Positions 1-12,420 of a DNA stretch of 64,000 nucleotides are shown piece by piece. Each line of letters starts with the position of its first letter. Within the stretch, counting starts at the first letter, position 1. Location of the stretch: assembly GCA_900239685.1 (NCBI GenBank), contig OENT01000449.1, positions 18,877 through 82,876 on the forward strand, read 5' to 3'. A program made the translations under genes and the position numbers. The stretch is from Rotaria macrura (taxonomy: Eukaryota > Rotifera > Eurotatoria > Philodinida > Philodinidae). The notes beneath the pieces were generated by a model. That model was given only the letters and a program-made list of their open reading frames with translations, had not been told where the DNA came from and searched no databases.

Positions 1-631
1 GATTACAATAGATACATATTACACGATCACCAACATTGCAATTAAAAAACCCAGCTATAATCATTTCTGCACTTGATGGGAAATTCCGATGTGACCAATG
101 AGAAAATGTACGCCTTCGCACTTGTTTAAGTGAATTGGTTTCACGTAAAGTATTTGATACAGATCTGAACTCCATTCCTTCTAATTTTTGACGTTTAACG
201 ACGTTCTTTTTCGTAAAGGTTGTCTGTACATTTAGAAAAGTAGATGTTGTAAACACGGAAGTAGTAGGTACATCTGATGGTGAAATTGTTGTTTTAGAGT
301 CTAAGATTTGGCAATCATGTTGACGTTTTGAATGAGTACTAAGTGGATTCATATCCAAGGTCCGATTGGGTTCCTCAAGTCCGTAGTCTTTATCAAGAGC
401 TGTAGCACGATTAAATGTAAATTCAAAACCGACAGTAGACATAGACTGGACAGTGTGAATATCTCCTCCATTTATTGATCTAAACAGTGTTCGAATTCGA
501 TCAATGACAGTAGCAAGAGTTTTCACATCCTTTTTTTTCTTCGCCAATAGTTTCGAAGAATCATCCGTTGGCTTGGGTTTATTGAAATGATCGTTCGAAG
601 TGCCGATTTTAACTTTTCCAGTGGTCGACAT
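1..631 (-). CDS. BIR-domain (IAP-type) protein, N-terminal part
   Basis: The frame is open from an ATG at 631 down to the left edge, giving about 210 residues with no stop. Residues 1-165 are rich in Ser, Thr and Lys and match no domain I know. From about residue 168 the protein reads RRRTFSHWSHRNFP, then AGFFNCNVGDRVICIYC. This is the first half of a baculoviral-IAP-repeat: the R..TF..W start, the AGF core, the GD.V turn and the first zinc cysteine pair. The rest of the zinc-binding residues must lie outside the window. BIR proteins bind caspases or other death-pathway partners, or act in cytokinesis (survivin class); which applies here cannot be told. The ATG is preceded by TTGTAG, so the 5' UTR may contain an intron. 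The BIR call is fairly secure; the function is inference. Confidence 0.72.
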   Translation of the reverse strand, partial: MSTTGKVKIGTSNDHFNKPKPTDDSSKLLAKKKKDVKTLATVIDRIRTLFRSINGGDIHTVQSMSTVGFEFTFNRATALDKDYGLEEPNRTLDMNPLSTHSKRQHDCQILDSKTTISPSDVPTTSVFTTSTFLNVQTTFTKKNVVKRQKLEGMEFRSVSNTLRETNSLKQVRRRTFSHWSHRNFPSSAEMIIAGFFNCNVGDRVICIYCN

Positions 632-3524
632 TTTGTTTTAGTCCTACAATAAACTATAAAGAAGATAGAACTGAACAGTTAATGCATGAAAATGTCGATT
701 AGCTTTGTATCATTCGAGCAATAACTATTCATAAGAAATTAGAGCGAAATAATACTACAAATCAACCCACTGGGGATTTTGATGTCAAAACGCCAACTTA
801 GTGCTACTTACAGCCACGACAAATAAGAAACAATAGTATACATTAAAGCCGTTTCCTGTCTAGTATCGGGCATCATCCCCGCAATGTTCCCAGTTGAGCT
901 GTAAAATCAGAGAACTTTAATTATGCCGAAAAACATATCTTCAGAAAATCGTTCATAAATCAAGCTTCTGATGTCGGACAAAATTAAGTTTCAGTTTTCA
1001 GAATACCCTTAACATTTCTCTATCTATCTAGATGCCACTGATTTATTGAAAAAAAAGATCAAGTAGATGCTTTGTTATAAATGTTACAACAAGAATAGGG
1101 CTAATGTTCATTCAATAGTTCTCTAGTTTTGGATCTGTTTGTCACACTTTTGCTATTTATAAACATGTAAGATATCAATAAATTTCAAATACACCTAAAT
1201 CATCTATTCTCAGTGACAAAAATATCATTCCAATTCTGTTACCATAGGGTATAGTGTGTAGTCTCTTCCATGAAAACATCGACTGTATCCTACTTTCTAT
1301 ATCTTCTCCCTTTTTGTATTTTATTTTCTTATTGATATCGATCAATGTATTTCCTATTACACATTTCGAATTCGAAACAGAACTCGTTGCAAATACGTAA
1401 TTAAGATGTGCTTGAGAATTATTGTCGTTCTGTATAAGAAATGCAGAAATAAAATAAACACTTACATCCACTGAACGATCAAAAACTAAAGAACTAGTAG
1501 ATGAATGTTGATTCCTTTTCTGCAGTAAAATGTATTACTTAGCATCTGCTAATATGTTTTTCAATAAATCAATTGCACGTCAATCAATGTTGAAAACTGA
1601 AATTTAATTTCACACAACATTGGGCGTTGCGAGTTTGTCAACGATTTTCTAAAGACGTTTTGCTTTTATTTGGTATTGAGTTCTCTTGTTCTACTAACTT
1701 AAGTTAGTGTCAATCAAATATAGACTATTGAGAAAACATATATGAAACTGCAGAGATCTACCTAGGAACCATAAAAACGTACGCTCTCTACGAGATAATT
1801 GTCCGATCATCTTTCAACTAAATGGTGTGTCACTATGGCTGGCAAAGTTGTTACGATTTACAATGTATTTAATATTTCTCTCGTGATTTCACTTTGAAGC
1901 ATCTCATGTTACAACGCCATCAATAAGCCACTTGAAGCTTTAAAAACTCATGGGATCAGGTGAAATGTAGATTCAGGGAATCATATTGAATACATTTCTT
2001 ATGAAAACGTTTGCGAACACCTTGCCGATAGAATTTGAATCAGAAAACATTTTAATAATTTTTGAAAGTTAGAATAAGCTTCCAAAATAATAAAGTTCCG
2101 GATATTTTTAATAAGTTTTCAAAATCTCAGTGTGTGCCATCCTTGTTTCTCTAAAGAAGCTATAAATATATTCATGTACAATCTGCGGAAATTGCACTAT
2201 GGCTACTGAAAATTCTTGGTAATATCATGAAACCTATTTCATAAGTTTGGGTTTGCTGTAAACATAAAATTTTATTAATTCTGGAAATTTACAGAGATTT
2301 CCATATTCGCATCCAAATATACTCGATCCGACAATGCAAATCTACACCCATAACATATTTACTAAACACCAAAGAATCTTCACGCTGAAACCCCAAGTGA
2401 GCTCATTTACTATGTTATGGTTCGAATTATTTAGAAAAAAAAACACTTTAGAATGGATTAACTTAATCTTAGAGAAAAAACTACATGAGCCTTTTTTACT
2501 ACATGGTTATTGGAAATCTTAGATTGTCATACAACTTGGAAAAAGGATGAAAATTGATTGTTTAACTATCTAAAATTTCTACACTATTCGTGAAAAAATC
2601 AGATCGATCTGTCTCCTGTCTGTTTCAACGAACATTGATAAAACCCACTCAGATGCTATTAAAAAGAAAGTAACATGACGTAATTACCAGTTATATTTTG
2701 AAATTTCCAACAATGTTGGAAAACAAGATAATAAAAAGCAGTTTACTCGTGATTATGTAACAAGAAGGCGAAAGAAAAAGATTAGTATAGCAAGATATTG
2801 CGTAATATATGATGCAAGCATTGGAATTTAGAAACAATGTTACAGTTATGCGTGTTTTTGCCGTAATTGCTCAAATGGGGTGTGAATGTAAGTGTTGGTG
2901 TGTGGTGTGTTTGGAGGTGTGTGGGTTGGTGTGAGAACAAGTATAGTCTATTCTTGAGTGTGGGCGTAGTTCGGTGTCTGCCGGTATGGATGGTGCTACA
3001 GGGTTCTCATTGATGGTGCATGTTTGTATAGAATAAAATGAGAAGTATCCATCAAATCCACACTCCTTAGAGTAGCTGGGGTTTTAACATTTTTTCGAGG
3101 ACTTCCCGAGAAGTTTTCAAGTGACTCGAGTATAGGGTAGCAAGAATAATGAAGCAGAATGAGTTGCTTTCAATGAATTAAATAAAAAAGGTGCCAATTA
3201 GTGAAGAATCACCTGCACAGTTTGTCTCGGTCAATATTGCAGAGAAATATGAAATGAAAAATAACACTTTAGGTCGTTTTAATAAATTTTTATTACCATG
3301 ATTTGGTTCCAAGTGCCAGTATGAATTTGCTAGCGATCTACGGTTGTCATTCAGTGACATTGTCTCTTTTACTTTCAATCATCATGCCAAACCCGAATCT
3401 ATTGCCAATAGTTGTTCTTGCCATCGATTTTTAAGCATTTTTTATATGGAATCATAGCTTCAATGCCTTGATTGGTGTGAAATTTGTGATGGAAGAATGA
3501 TTGTATTAGTGTACAAGATGAACA
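632..3524. other. non-coding stretch, no gene recognised
   Basis: AT-rich sequence. Open frames on both strands stay under 100 codons and show no recognisable protein. The one compositional feature is a TG-rich patch at about 2880-2990 containing many GTGTG and GTGTTGG runs. It is upstream of the BIR gene on the minus strand and may include its promoter, but I see no convincing core element. Confidence 0.5.
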
Positions 3525-5580
3525 ATGGCGCATCCAATATTCATTGCAGAATGTACTGCTATTGAATATCTGTGTCATTATGGTGGTCAATGTTTTTCAT
3601 TGGCGTTTTTCAAAGATAACAAACTCAGTATGGATTTTCTCGATGGGAGTGAGGATGAAGAAAATTCTATAAACTATGGTTTATTGATCAACTTGTATTG
3701 TAAATACTTTTACACGCTCTGGTTCGAGGAACGTACGAGTCGATATTATTTGATTTTTCTCTGTGGTTATGGTTCGTACTTAAAATCGTTTAATTTACAC
3801 AATCACAAGATTATTGTTTTGAATCAATGAGATATAGAGTTTTCTCACGCTGTACGTACGCCATTCAATGATCTACTTGATAGTATCTATCAAGAAACAG
3901 GTTTCTGCATCGGTTATTTCAATCAACCAAATCCTAAAAGTAAGAATGCAAAAGAAATGTATAGATAGTGAAAATACTCGGTTTTGTATTTGTAGATCTG
4001 TACTTTAAAATAATACATTGATAGAGCTATGCAGTAATAGTGAAAATACTGAGCATCGAGCACGAGCCAAACTGTATCAACTTCACTACAGTGTCTGACT
4101 GATCGATGAATACGTTGATATCGGTGATTAGTGAAACGCTGAGACACAGTTACTTACTTTGGATATGGGTGTGTGAGTCTGAGTTATGAGAGCAATTATT
4201 TGTGGTGAATGTTTAGTTGCTCACACTGAGAAGTTTCATTGGCAAACCATAACTCTTTTTAATATTTTTGTTGAAAACTAGAAATGCAAGCATATCAAAT
4301 GCAAATTATGACAGAATTGTTATAAACTTTCAAAAGGAATTGACTGCTATAGAGTATTAAAATTTCTTTAGTGACTGATTGAACAACAAATTCATATAGA
4401 TATGAAGCTTGAATAATCTTCTTCAGTCATGATTACTATCTATAAAAGAGATTGAACAATGAAAAATTCATCGCTTCAATTCTCTTGCACTATACAAAGA
4501 TCTGAATAGAAAAGTTTCGGAAAGATTTCCGAAAATCTAGAAATATATAGTTCAATATTTCGTCATTTATTTTAAAACAACTTTTTCATTTTCTATTTTA
4601 AAATATCGAATGATTTTGCTGTACTTCCGGCATTTCTCTAACGGAAACAAAAATATCATATAAAATAAGTGTTTTATCGAAAACAATATATTTTCTTTCT
4701 AAATAAATCAGGAAATGTTATAGGTACTCACGATAACTTACGGCATCCAATTATTGACCATGTTTGGAATAAAATTTGTCAACCATGACCACAACATTGT
4801 TGGATGGAATGGATAATTATATCTGAACTTATTTTGATGTTTGGATTTTTTCAATTCTTCTATTTCACGAATCGTTCGATTAACGATTTTCTTAAAAACA
4901 AGGCACCTAATTTCAAATGCTTTGATACACAAAAATGTCCTGGATAGTTGACAACTAGAATTCCCATTAACATAATCAATGATCTAACATGGTGGCATAC
5001 TTCTAATCTCATAGAATTTATCGAATATCTTAATTGTGATCAATTATTATTAAGCTTATCGTCTATAAGCGAGAAATATTTCAAGATGGTTGTAGAAGAA
5101 TCATGTACGAATTTGTCTTATTTTTACTGAAACCAATCAGTGAAATGTATTCCATAGCATCGTGTTGGAGACGGAATGATCGATTGTTATCTTTCTGAAG
5201 ATGAAGAATTTCTTGCATATTATTTAAACGATGCGAATCGATTTATTTGCCAATCAGGTCCAAATAAGTGTCTGCTACCTATTGCGATTGGTGATCAATT
5301 CTTAGCTTGTTCTCTAGGAGACCATGAATTCTATAAATATACATCCACTTTAGCAAAATTATAGTGCCGTTTTCAGGTCCATGTAGCAAACATAATGATT
5401 ATTAGTCGTATTCGCTGAACGCTTCGGAAACTAATTGTCATCGATGGCACCGTAATAATCCATATACTCATAGTGATCATGTTTGGCTTCGTCTCAATGG
5501 CATGGACGAATTGATTTGTCCTGACAATAAATGTTCGGTGGATAAATTTATATTTGTTGTAGATTCAAATAAATTATTGT
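3525..5580 (+). pseudogene. decayed multi-LDLa (LDL-receptor class A) protein
   Basis: Four degenerate LDLa repeats can be read in order. The first, at 3540-3660, keeps the early cysteines (CHYGGQC) and the DGSEDE acidic end but has lost a core Cys. The second, at 5086-5205, reads MIDCYLSEDEEF after two in-frame stops: TGA at 5128-5130, where a Cys is expected, and TAG at 5155-5157, where a Gln codon would fit. The third, at 5245-5345, reads RFICQSGPNKCLL and ends at TAG 5362-5364. The fourth, at about 5425-5560, is in another frame (ETNCHRWHRNNPYTH then NGMDELICPDNKC), so there is a frameshift. LDLa modules bind calcium and ligands in extracellular proteins; arrays are common in rotifer surface proteins. 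The stops, frameshift and missing cysteines make this a pseudogene. The stretch 3830-4940 between repeat 1 and the rest is too decayed to follow. Confidence 0.7.
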
Positions 5581-5836
5581 ATTGCTTATCTTAGATTCAC
5601 CGAATTTGACAAATATTTCAATACTGTAACCATTTATTTACTTACTTTCAAATCTATTTCTACAATTGGAACTGAAGACATAAGAGATAATTACTTGTCA
5701 TGGAGCAATGCGGCCTGTTTAATTTCAGAGAAAGTTTGTCAAACTCTTAGTTCTTCATCAATAGTAAATGTGCAATTTGAGTGGGTGTGGGTGTTGTGTA
5801 AATGTTGTTGTGTGTCGCTTCTTTTCAATACTACCT
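5581..5836. other. spacer after LDLa pseudogene
   Basis: This may hold further decayed LDLa-protein sequence. A GTGGGTGTGGGTGTTGTG patch lies near 5779-5797. No gene is seen. Confidence 0.4.
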
Positions 5837-6015
5837 ATGTAGCCGATTTTGTGAAATAATGTACATTGCAATGCATTATTTTCTGATGAAACACCAATGG
5901 CCTCAATTACATGATAATGCAACCTATATAATGGATTGTAATGCATTATTATTTGTAACGCATTACAATGCATTGAATGTCAATGGATTAAAATCCATTA
6001 TTTTCGTTACATTCT
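5836..6015. repeat. ATGCATT-rich element, copy 1 (partial)
   Basis: It starts with TATGTAGCCGATTTT, a divergent form of the terminal repeat seen in the other copies. It continues with several AATGCATT motifs, including GCAATGCATTATT near 5870 and again near 5940 and 5965. The right terminus is not seen, so the copy is truncated or diverged. The same family is at 7596-8002, 39631-40025 and 59899-60273. Because ATGCAT is its own reverse complement, open frames appear on both strands by chance. Confidence 0.65.
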
Positions 6016-6163
6016 TCCCTTTAATGTAGTTTAATGTATATGAAAACCATCATGCATTTACAGTTGACTACATCTCCATAAACATACTTTAAGATTTATA
6101 CTCTTATCTTTCAAACCATATTTCCTATGCCGTTCCTTCTAACAATATACCATTGACAAACAG

Positions 6164-6400
6164 CCTTTAAATAAATCTATCCTTTTAACCTCATATACAT
6201 ATACATTCCATTACCTTAACATCGATATCCTTAACCCAATATGTATACCCTTAACACTAAATCTATATCCTTAACCCCTATATCGATACCCTTAACACTA
6301 AATCTATATCCTTAATCCTATATCCATACCCTTAACCCAATATCCATTCACTTAACGTTATATGAATACCCTTCACTGTATATCTATATCCTGAACGTGG
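6164..6400. repeat. degenerate 20-bp minisatellite (CCTTAAC...)
   Basis: About ten head-to-tail units of 19-21 bp begin with CCTTAAC and end in an ATATC.ATA-like half, for example CCTTAACACTAAATCTATAT, which occurs twice, and CCTTAACCCAATATGTATAC. Unit length is stable while bases vary, and the first and last units are the most diverged. Function unknown. The CCTTAACCC core resembles a telomeric repeat, but the units are too long and too varied for a telomere array. Confidence 0.85.
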
Positions 6401-6409
6401 CATTCATTA

Positions 6410-7595
6410 GCTTATCCCGCTACCGTGATACATATGCTCTTTTTGGCAATGCTTGGATCTTTGCGCTTGCATGCATGAAAAAACTTTGAGGAGCGATGTT
6501 CAACGAAGAATAGTTTTGCGTTTTTTAAGAAACATCGAAAGCAAGTCCCCGGTCATGCCAGAGCGCTGTGAGAGTGACTTAACATGCGGATGACTTTTGC
6601 AAAAAACGTTTTCTGGGTCCTTGATCATAATGTAAAACCGACTATACTGGTAAACCCAGAAAGTCTGTTGGCGTGTACCAGCTGTTAAAAGCTGGTTTTG
6701 GTTTCTCATGGACCATTTCAGGAGTTTCTTATAATGCGAAATACGTTGCTTTCTACGCGTCCTAGGGAGGAACATGTGTAGGATCCCTAGTAGCAAGGTT
6801 TTTAGAGCGACGATTTTTTTGAGAAAAACTCCGAAACCATACGAAACCTTAAATCAGATTTCGAGTTCGGTGCGAAAATTGTTTCGTTAGCTTCATTGTG
6901 CTCGCTCGATGTAGATATTTTCCTGTGCCATGTGGATGCAATTCTGAATGATCTGTGTAGAAACAAGAGTATATGACGCGGTCGGAATAAAATCATAGTA
7001 GGCTATGCTTTTTCATGGAGTATGATTAGTCTTGGTGATTATTTACGAATAAACACTAAACGAAACGATGAGCACATAATGAACCGTTTACAGTCGATGT
7101 ATATTTGCAGTGTCCTACTATGTTATCTGATTGTGGTTTGCAGTCTCCTTACTTTCACTTGGTACGCTTATCGGTAATAATTATAACTCGTTTCTTACAG
7201 TAGCTTTTGTGCATCGTGAAGTTTCGCTTATGATTACTGCTAATGATCATTGAAACTACCAGTTTTTCAATCAAATGGAACCATGTGATTTTGTACGCTA
7301 TGATGAAATCTTCTTTCTAATCACTAAGAAGAAGTCGAAATGAATTAGCCATAAACAATTCAATAGAGCTTGTCCTTTTATGCAGCTTCCATATTAGAGA
7401 ACATGCACCTGACAATAATAATACACAGATACTTTCGTTCCCATTTTTTCTCTATTCCTAACATAACCATTGGGAGTTGGCTTTCATGAAACCGATAACT
7501 TAACCAAAGCATAGAACCTCATTATATATCATGTCTTATATTAAACTAAAAGCGGATGAATTATCGTTCACTTAAATATTGTCGGTTGAAATACT
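6410..7595. other. unassigned block, slightly GC-richer
   Basis: From 6490 to 7010 the composition is a little richer in GC than the flanks. Two adjacent open frames lie on the minus strand: 98 codons at 6500-6796 and 64 at 6802-6996. Neither protein is recognisable. It could be part of a dispersed repeat or a decayed mobile element. Nothing is seen in 7010-7595. Confidence 0.3.
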
Positions 7596-8002
7596 GTGTA
7601 ATGCATTACCAACCTATTCCTCTATCAAAAACATCGACGCTCTGTGAATCATGAATTGAAATTCAATGGATTATCTGCTANATAATGCATTGAAATATAT
7701 TGAACTTATGCAAATTTCGGGCCGAAAAACGTGTTTTCGAAAATAATGCCTTGAAATGCATTAATTACCAATGCATTATTTTCCATTACACGTTTATTTC
7801 AACATAATGCATTGCAATGCATAGGATGTACTCATATTTCAGAGCGGAAAGTGAGTTTCGGAAAATGATGCATTGAAATGCATTGAAGTTTATCTGGAAT
7901 ACCAAGATTCATGCATTATAATTAACTATTTATGAAATTTTAGAAAATAATGGAATACAATGTGTCATTTTTCCATTATTTATCCATTATCGGCTACATG
8001 GG
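7596..8002. repeat. ATGCATT-rich element, copy 2
   Basis: Contains repeated AATGCATT motifs (7603, 7685, 7755, 7779, 7807 and 7868 regions). It ends at 7987-8002 with TTATCGGCTACATGGG, the exact reverse complement of the 16 bp that open copy 3. The left end is diverged, and one undetermined base is at 7681. Probably a non-autonomous terminal-inverted-repeat element. Confidence 0.7.
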
Positions 8003-9240
8003 TGTCTACATTCACTACCGAAATCGAGTGTCATCGCAATTCTTCACAAAAATATTGAGCATAATCTCTCCTTACTCCAAATCTTCTCTATCAGAAAAGG
8101 CATTTAGTAATGCTAACTTATAATATATTTTGTTTCCCTACCTCGAATTACTTTTCGTGGAGCTTTTTCTTAAACTATGATTAGACTCGCAAATCTTCCG
8201 ATAATAGATTTTACAGCAGTTTGCCAAAATTCTTTAGTAGTTTTAGAGCGCCGATATAGTTACTTTTACCAAGTACTATATAAATTATCTTAAGTTATAG
8301 CGGAGCATTCGAGAACTCTATTAGATTTTCGAAAGAAAATGGAATGCAGCATCGTTTTTCAATATTTTCATTAACCAAGCATTGCATACTAATTGAACTA
8401 TTTCATACTTTTGTATTTGGAAACCAAAGGTACAAAGTACATTTTCGTAGAGCAAGTGTACTTGAATACCAGTGTTGTTTGTTTGTCTTCCTTTTTCTAT
8501 TGTGCCCAGTTGTGGAAATATTATTTGATGACGTATTTCTGGACAATTTTATCCTTGTCCGAACCTGATATGTGACAGCTTCATCTTTGGTCGTTCAGAT
8601 TTATGCTTGCATTTAACTTTAACGCTCAAATTATGGTGTAGCACGATAGTGGAAGCGCATGTCAACAGATGAGACAGTAGACTTAGAATTGCAGACTTCT
8701 TGAATTATTGTCACTTTCTTGTGCTTTCATCATCTGCTGAAGTACGGGTGACATCTAACATATTATTTTTGCTTTCCTTTATTACAAAAAACGAATCGAT
8801 AAGGATTTCTCTTTATGGAACTTTTATAGTGCGAGCAAGACAAAGCTGTGTGTCTTTTGTTGAACAACGCTTGTATCTTTTCGGTACTTGAGATTTTTTA
8901 ATAGCATTTGCACAAATATCTTTTGACGTTTTGATCGGTCAACAGCTGAACAATGAATTTTGAAATATACTTCGAGCCTTTTAATTTCCGTTCTTGTATG
9001 GTGAGTAGCGGATATTGCTAACATACTCTATTCTAGAGTTATGGAAAATACACTTGATTGTAGCTCAGGCACTGCTAACCAACCAAGTCACACTGATTGC
9101 TTTCTTTTCTTTCTTTATTGCATTATAAGATAATGAGTAGAAGAAAAAGGATCCATTATGGGATGTTTTTCGATACATATTTGCAACAGTTCAATGCTCT
9201 GAGATAAAACGACAATAGAAAATTTTTCTGTCGCATCGCA
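8003..9240. other. non-coding stretch, no gene recognised
   Basis: Short overlapping open frames (60-75 codons) near 8344-8575 are hydrophobic and low in complexity, and I do not recognise them. No RNA gene or repeat is seen. Confidence 0.4.
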
Positions 9241-9241
9241 G

Positions 9242-10052
9242 TTGGAGCAACAGCAGACGATAAAAACAAAATTGGATTTCAATTGTTTAAAAGCAAATCC
9301 AAGATTATTTATTAGGATTGATATGGGTTGTGGCGACGCTGGTTTATGTTCTAATAGTCAAGATTTAATTCAATATAATCATTCTGGAGTAGATTTAATT
9401 GACAAAGAAGATGATGAAAAACAAATTGAATACACAGCTTCGTCTGAGTCTCTCTATTATTTGTTGTTTATCACATTTACAACAATTTTTCATTGCATTT
9501 AAATCGGGTGATTACCATGATCTTTATTTATTAGATCTATTACAACAACAATTGACAAATGGTTAAAAACTTTGATCCTGATTCACAGATATCATGTTGT
9601 AATTTTTATGAAAGCGCATTACTTTTAAGTCCTTTAGGAATCACCAACAGCAGACGATAATGATGATTGGATTATGAAATAATTAGAAGAACCAATTGAA
9701 AATTTTGATCGACCAATAACTTGTAGCGAAGAGGAAATAATTAGCGGAATGTATTTTCAGTACTAACTTAATCTGTGAATATATTGGTTTGAATTATGTG
9801 CCTATCGACATGATAGTAATAGGATATGGAAATTTGGAAACTTAACTAGCCTTCATTTAAGTACTCGTTATCTTCTTGCATTAACCATATGAACAACCTT
9901 AAATCCCACAATTCAATGAAATGAAATTCGTTTAAATTAATTATTCAGCAGAAACTAATAACAGCGACGGTGTTAATAGTAGCGATGACCCGAAACTAGA
10001 CGTTAGAGAAAATGAATGGGATTCACAACAAATAATGTCAAGCCCTTTAATC
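9242..10052 (+). pseudogene. decayed coding-like region, family unknown
   Basis: Fragments with protein-like composition occur in more than one frame. One is 86 codons long at 9242-9502. Another, at about 9640-9760, reads SPTADDNDDWIMK, then a stop, then LEEPIENFDRPITCSEEE. A third, near 9950-10050, includes NNSDGVNSSDDPKLDV. A 15-bp sequence, CAACAGCAGACGATA, occurs at 9248-9262 and again at 9645-9659. Both times it follows an AG and would encode TADD, as if an acidic exon start had been duplicated. In-frame stops show that it is not intact. I do not recognise the family. Confidence 0.35.
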
Positions 10053-10681
10053 GATTAAAACTGTCTCACCAAACGGAAATACGATGGGGAAATCCGTTTT
10101 TATTATTTATATAGCAATTTATAAAAACTAACAACATTTAATGCAGTATACAGTTAGTTAGAACTTTTGACACTTAGATATTAACTTAATTATTGAATTT
10201 TTTCCAGAAACCTATTACTATCTTAGTGTTTATTAGTTTACTAATATTTTTGGTGCTGGATTTAGTAATCGAAATTTTAATATATACCAATTTTTCATTA
10301 CAAACAGAGAAAAGTAGTGACGTATTCAGGGAGATATCGGCCGATTACAGTGCTTTTTGTGAATGCTGCAGTGTGCTCGTGTGAGTGTCGCTCGTCGCTT
10401 CACTCACTAACCCATTTAACAATATTAATTTATGTCGTAACCCTATGCACTATCGGCTCATTACTTCTTCGGTGAGAGGAAGCGCACGCAGTCAACCAAT
10501 CATTCAAATCATTTTAGGTCTCTATTGAGATTGACAAAAAAGATATTAATAGCAAAAAAAAATCGGTACCGATTGTAGAAGAAAATCAAACTCTTACATG
10601 GCTTAACAAGCGTTTTCGATAAGCCAATGTCAAGAAAACTATTTTTTATATGAACAAGATTGTATTTAGATGGCGAATATT
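10053..10681. other. spacer with a short hydrophobic frame
   Basis: A 63-codon frame at 10193-10384 (plus strand) opens with a strongly hydrophobic run that would form one membrane segment. It has no recognisable homologue and follows the decayed region directly, so it may be more of the same remnant. Nothing else is seen. Confidence 0.3.
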
Positions 10682-12420
10682 TTATTTTTCAATATTTTGA
10701 TGCGTCCACTGTTCACTTAAATCCCATAATCGTTTTGCTTTCTCCACATCGTACGATTCTTCGCTTGAACGTGCTTCTTTCATATCAGACATAAACACTC
10801 CAGTTTTACCATTTAAAGTGTCAGATGTTGCAGCAAAAACTTCACATTCACTGCCGAAATCTTCCGTTCTAAATAATGAATTAAACTTAAAAAATGTATT
10901 GATTTGTTGATTGAGACTGACCGTGCAAATGGAAACAAAGACAATAAATAATACATCAAATATCTCTGGAAAAAGTTTGCATCTCTATGAAGATTCGTAG
11001 TGGGAACGAAACCCTAAAAAAGTATTATTCATTTTTCTGATAAATGAAAAGCATAGCATTATCATCTATACCGGACAAATAACATGAACATCGACAGCTG
11101 TATTTTGTAATCTTCGTGCTAATTCATATGAAAACCAAACATTGGCCAATTTTGAATTTTTATAAGCGACCATTCCATCATATCCTATCTCATTATTAAT
11201 CTCATCTAGGTCCCATTTGAAATTCGGAGGATTTCCATGTCTTGTAGTTGGATCATGAAGTTTCGATGAAACAATTACTACTCTTGAAGGAGATGCACGC
11301 TTCAAGTCGTCCAAAAGAAGATTCGTTAGTAGGACTAAACAAAAATCAGATATTAGAATTAACTTTTCCCCCATTTCAGTACGCTACGAAAACTTAATAC
11401 TCATATGTGGTGGTCTTGAAATAAGTTTTGAAAAAGCTTGAGTAAAACTAAAACTCTCCACTATTTGGCCCAGTATGAGTTTGTGAACGATGATTCTTCA
11501 TATGTGTTTGTGTGCGCACTTCCCCTAGAACTATCCTGAATCTTGAAATTGTGTGAAAAGTGAAACTCAGCTGTTATTGATCTTCTTTATTTACTCTGTA
11601 TCTTTCGTTAGTGTCATTGTGCTTCATCGAATACTATCCCCATACGCTTTCTTAGTCAGGTATACAATATTCTCGTGTTGAAAAGTAACACTTCTTTTAT
11701 AAAACATAGGATTTTTTCTACTCAAAACAAAATATTCGACATGTTCTGTTAATTACCTGAAGTTAACTTTCGAATAAACTCAAATTGGTTCTATACTTAA
11801 ATGAAATAAAATAATGAACTGGGCAAGTATAAAGGAGAGAGTTGTGTTGTCTGTGCATGAGAAGTATATTTGAGATGATGAGGTGAATATTAGGAGATGA
11901 AAGTTGATGTAAAATGTACTTAAATCCAAAACTAAACTCTAACTTTTTCTCAAATCCATACAAAATGACGAGTTTGGCGTATGCCTACTAGTATTCTAAT
12001 TTAGTTCATACAATGTCCTAGATGGTTAACTGCAAAAGAGTATTCAATTCCATCATTCGATTTATTAAAGTTTTTTGAATAAACTCCAGCGTTGTTTATC
12101 AACAAATGGAGTGGTAATTCTTTTGTGTGGAAGTCATCGGTGAATCTAAAGAAATTTATCAAATAAAATAAATATTACAAAAACCAAGTGAGAAAAGTTG
12201 CTAACCGTCTGATTGAGTCGAATGAGCCAAGATCTAACTTCATAAATTCAAAATTTGATCTTCCCCATTCTTCTTTCAAATTTTGAAGTAATGACATTGT
12301 TTTAACTTCGTCACGGCATGCAAAAATGACATGAAAATCTTTTGCCACTAACTTCTTAGCTGTGAGGAGTCCAAGACCTGAACTTGAGCCAGTTATTATA
12401 CACACTTTTGCTGTAGACAT
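10682..12420 (-). CDS. short-chain dehydrogenase/reductase (retinol dehydrogenase / protochlorophyllide-reductase-like)
   Basis: Five exons join in phase: 12206-12420, 12012-12145, 11072-11334, 10922-11013 and 10682-10868, giving 296 residues. Introns are 60, 677, 58 and 53 bp, all GT..AG. The Rossmann nucleotide-binding motif ITGSSSGLG is at residues 9-17, a Cys-Arg-Asp after strand 2 suggests NADP(H), the structural NNAG is at 89-92, catalytic Ser is in IVSS (137-140), and the YKNSK catalytic Tyr/Lys is at 174-178. Length is normal for classical SDRs. The family reduces or oxidises retinoids, steroids or lipid aldehydes; the substrate is not determinable here. The second intron is ten times longer than the others but contains no recognisable gene. 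The stop codon lies inside an AATAAA (10681-10686). The gene looks intact. Confidence 0.9.

Noticed and set aside
5758..6029. Overlapping 71- and 75-codon frames on opposite strands
   Set aside because: They are produced by the self-complementary ATGCATT repeats.
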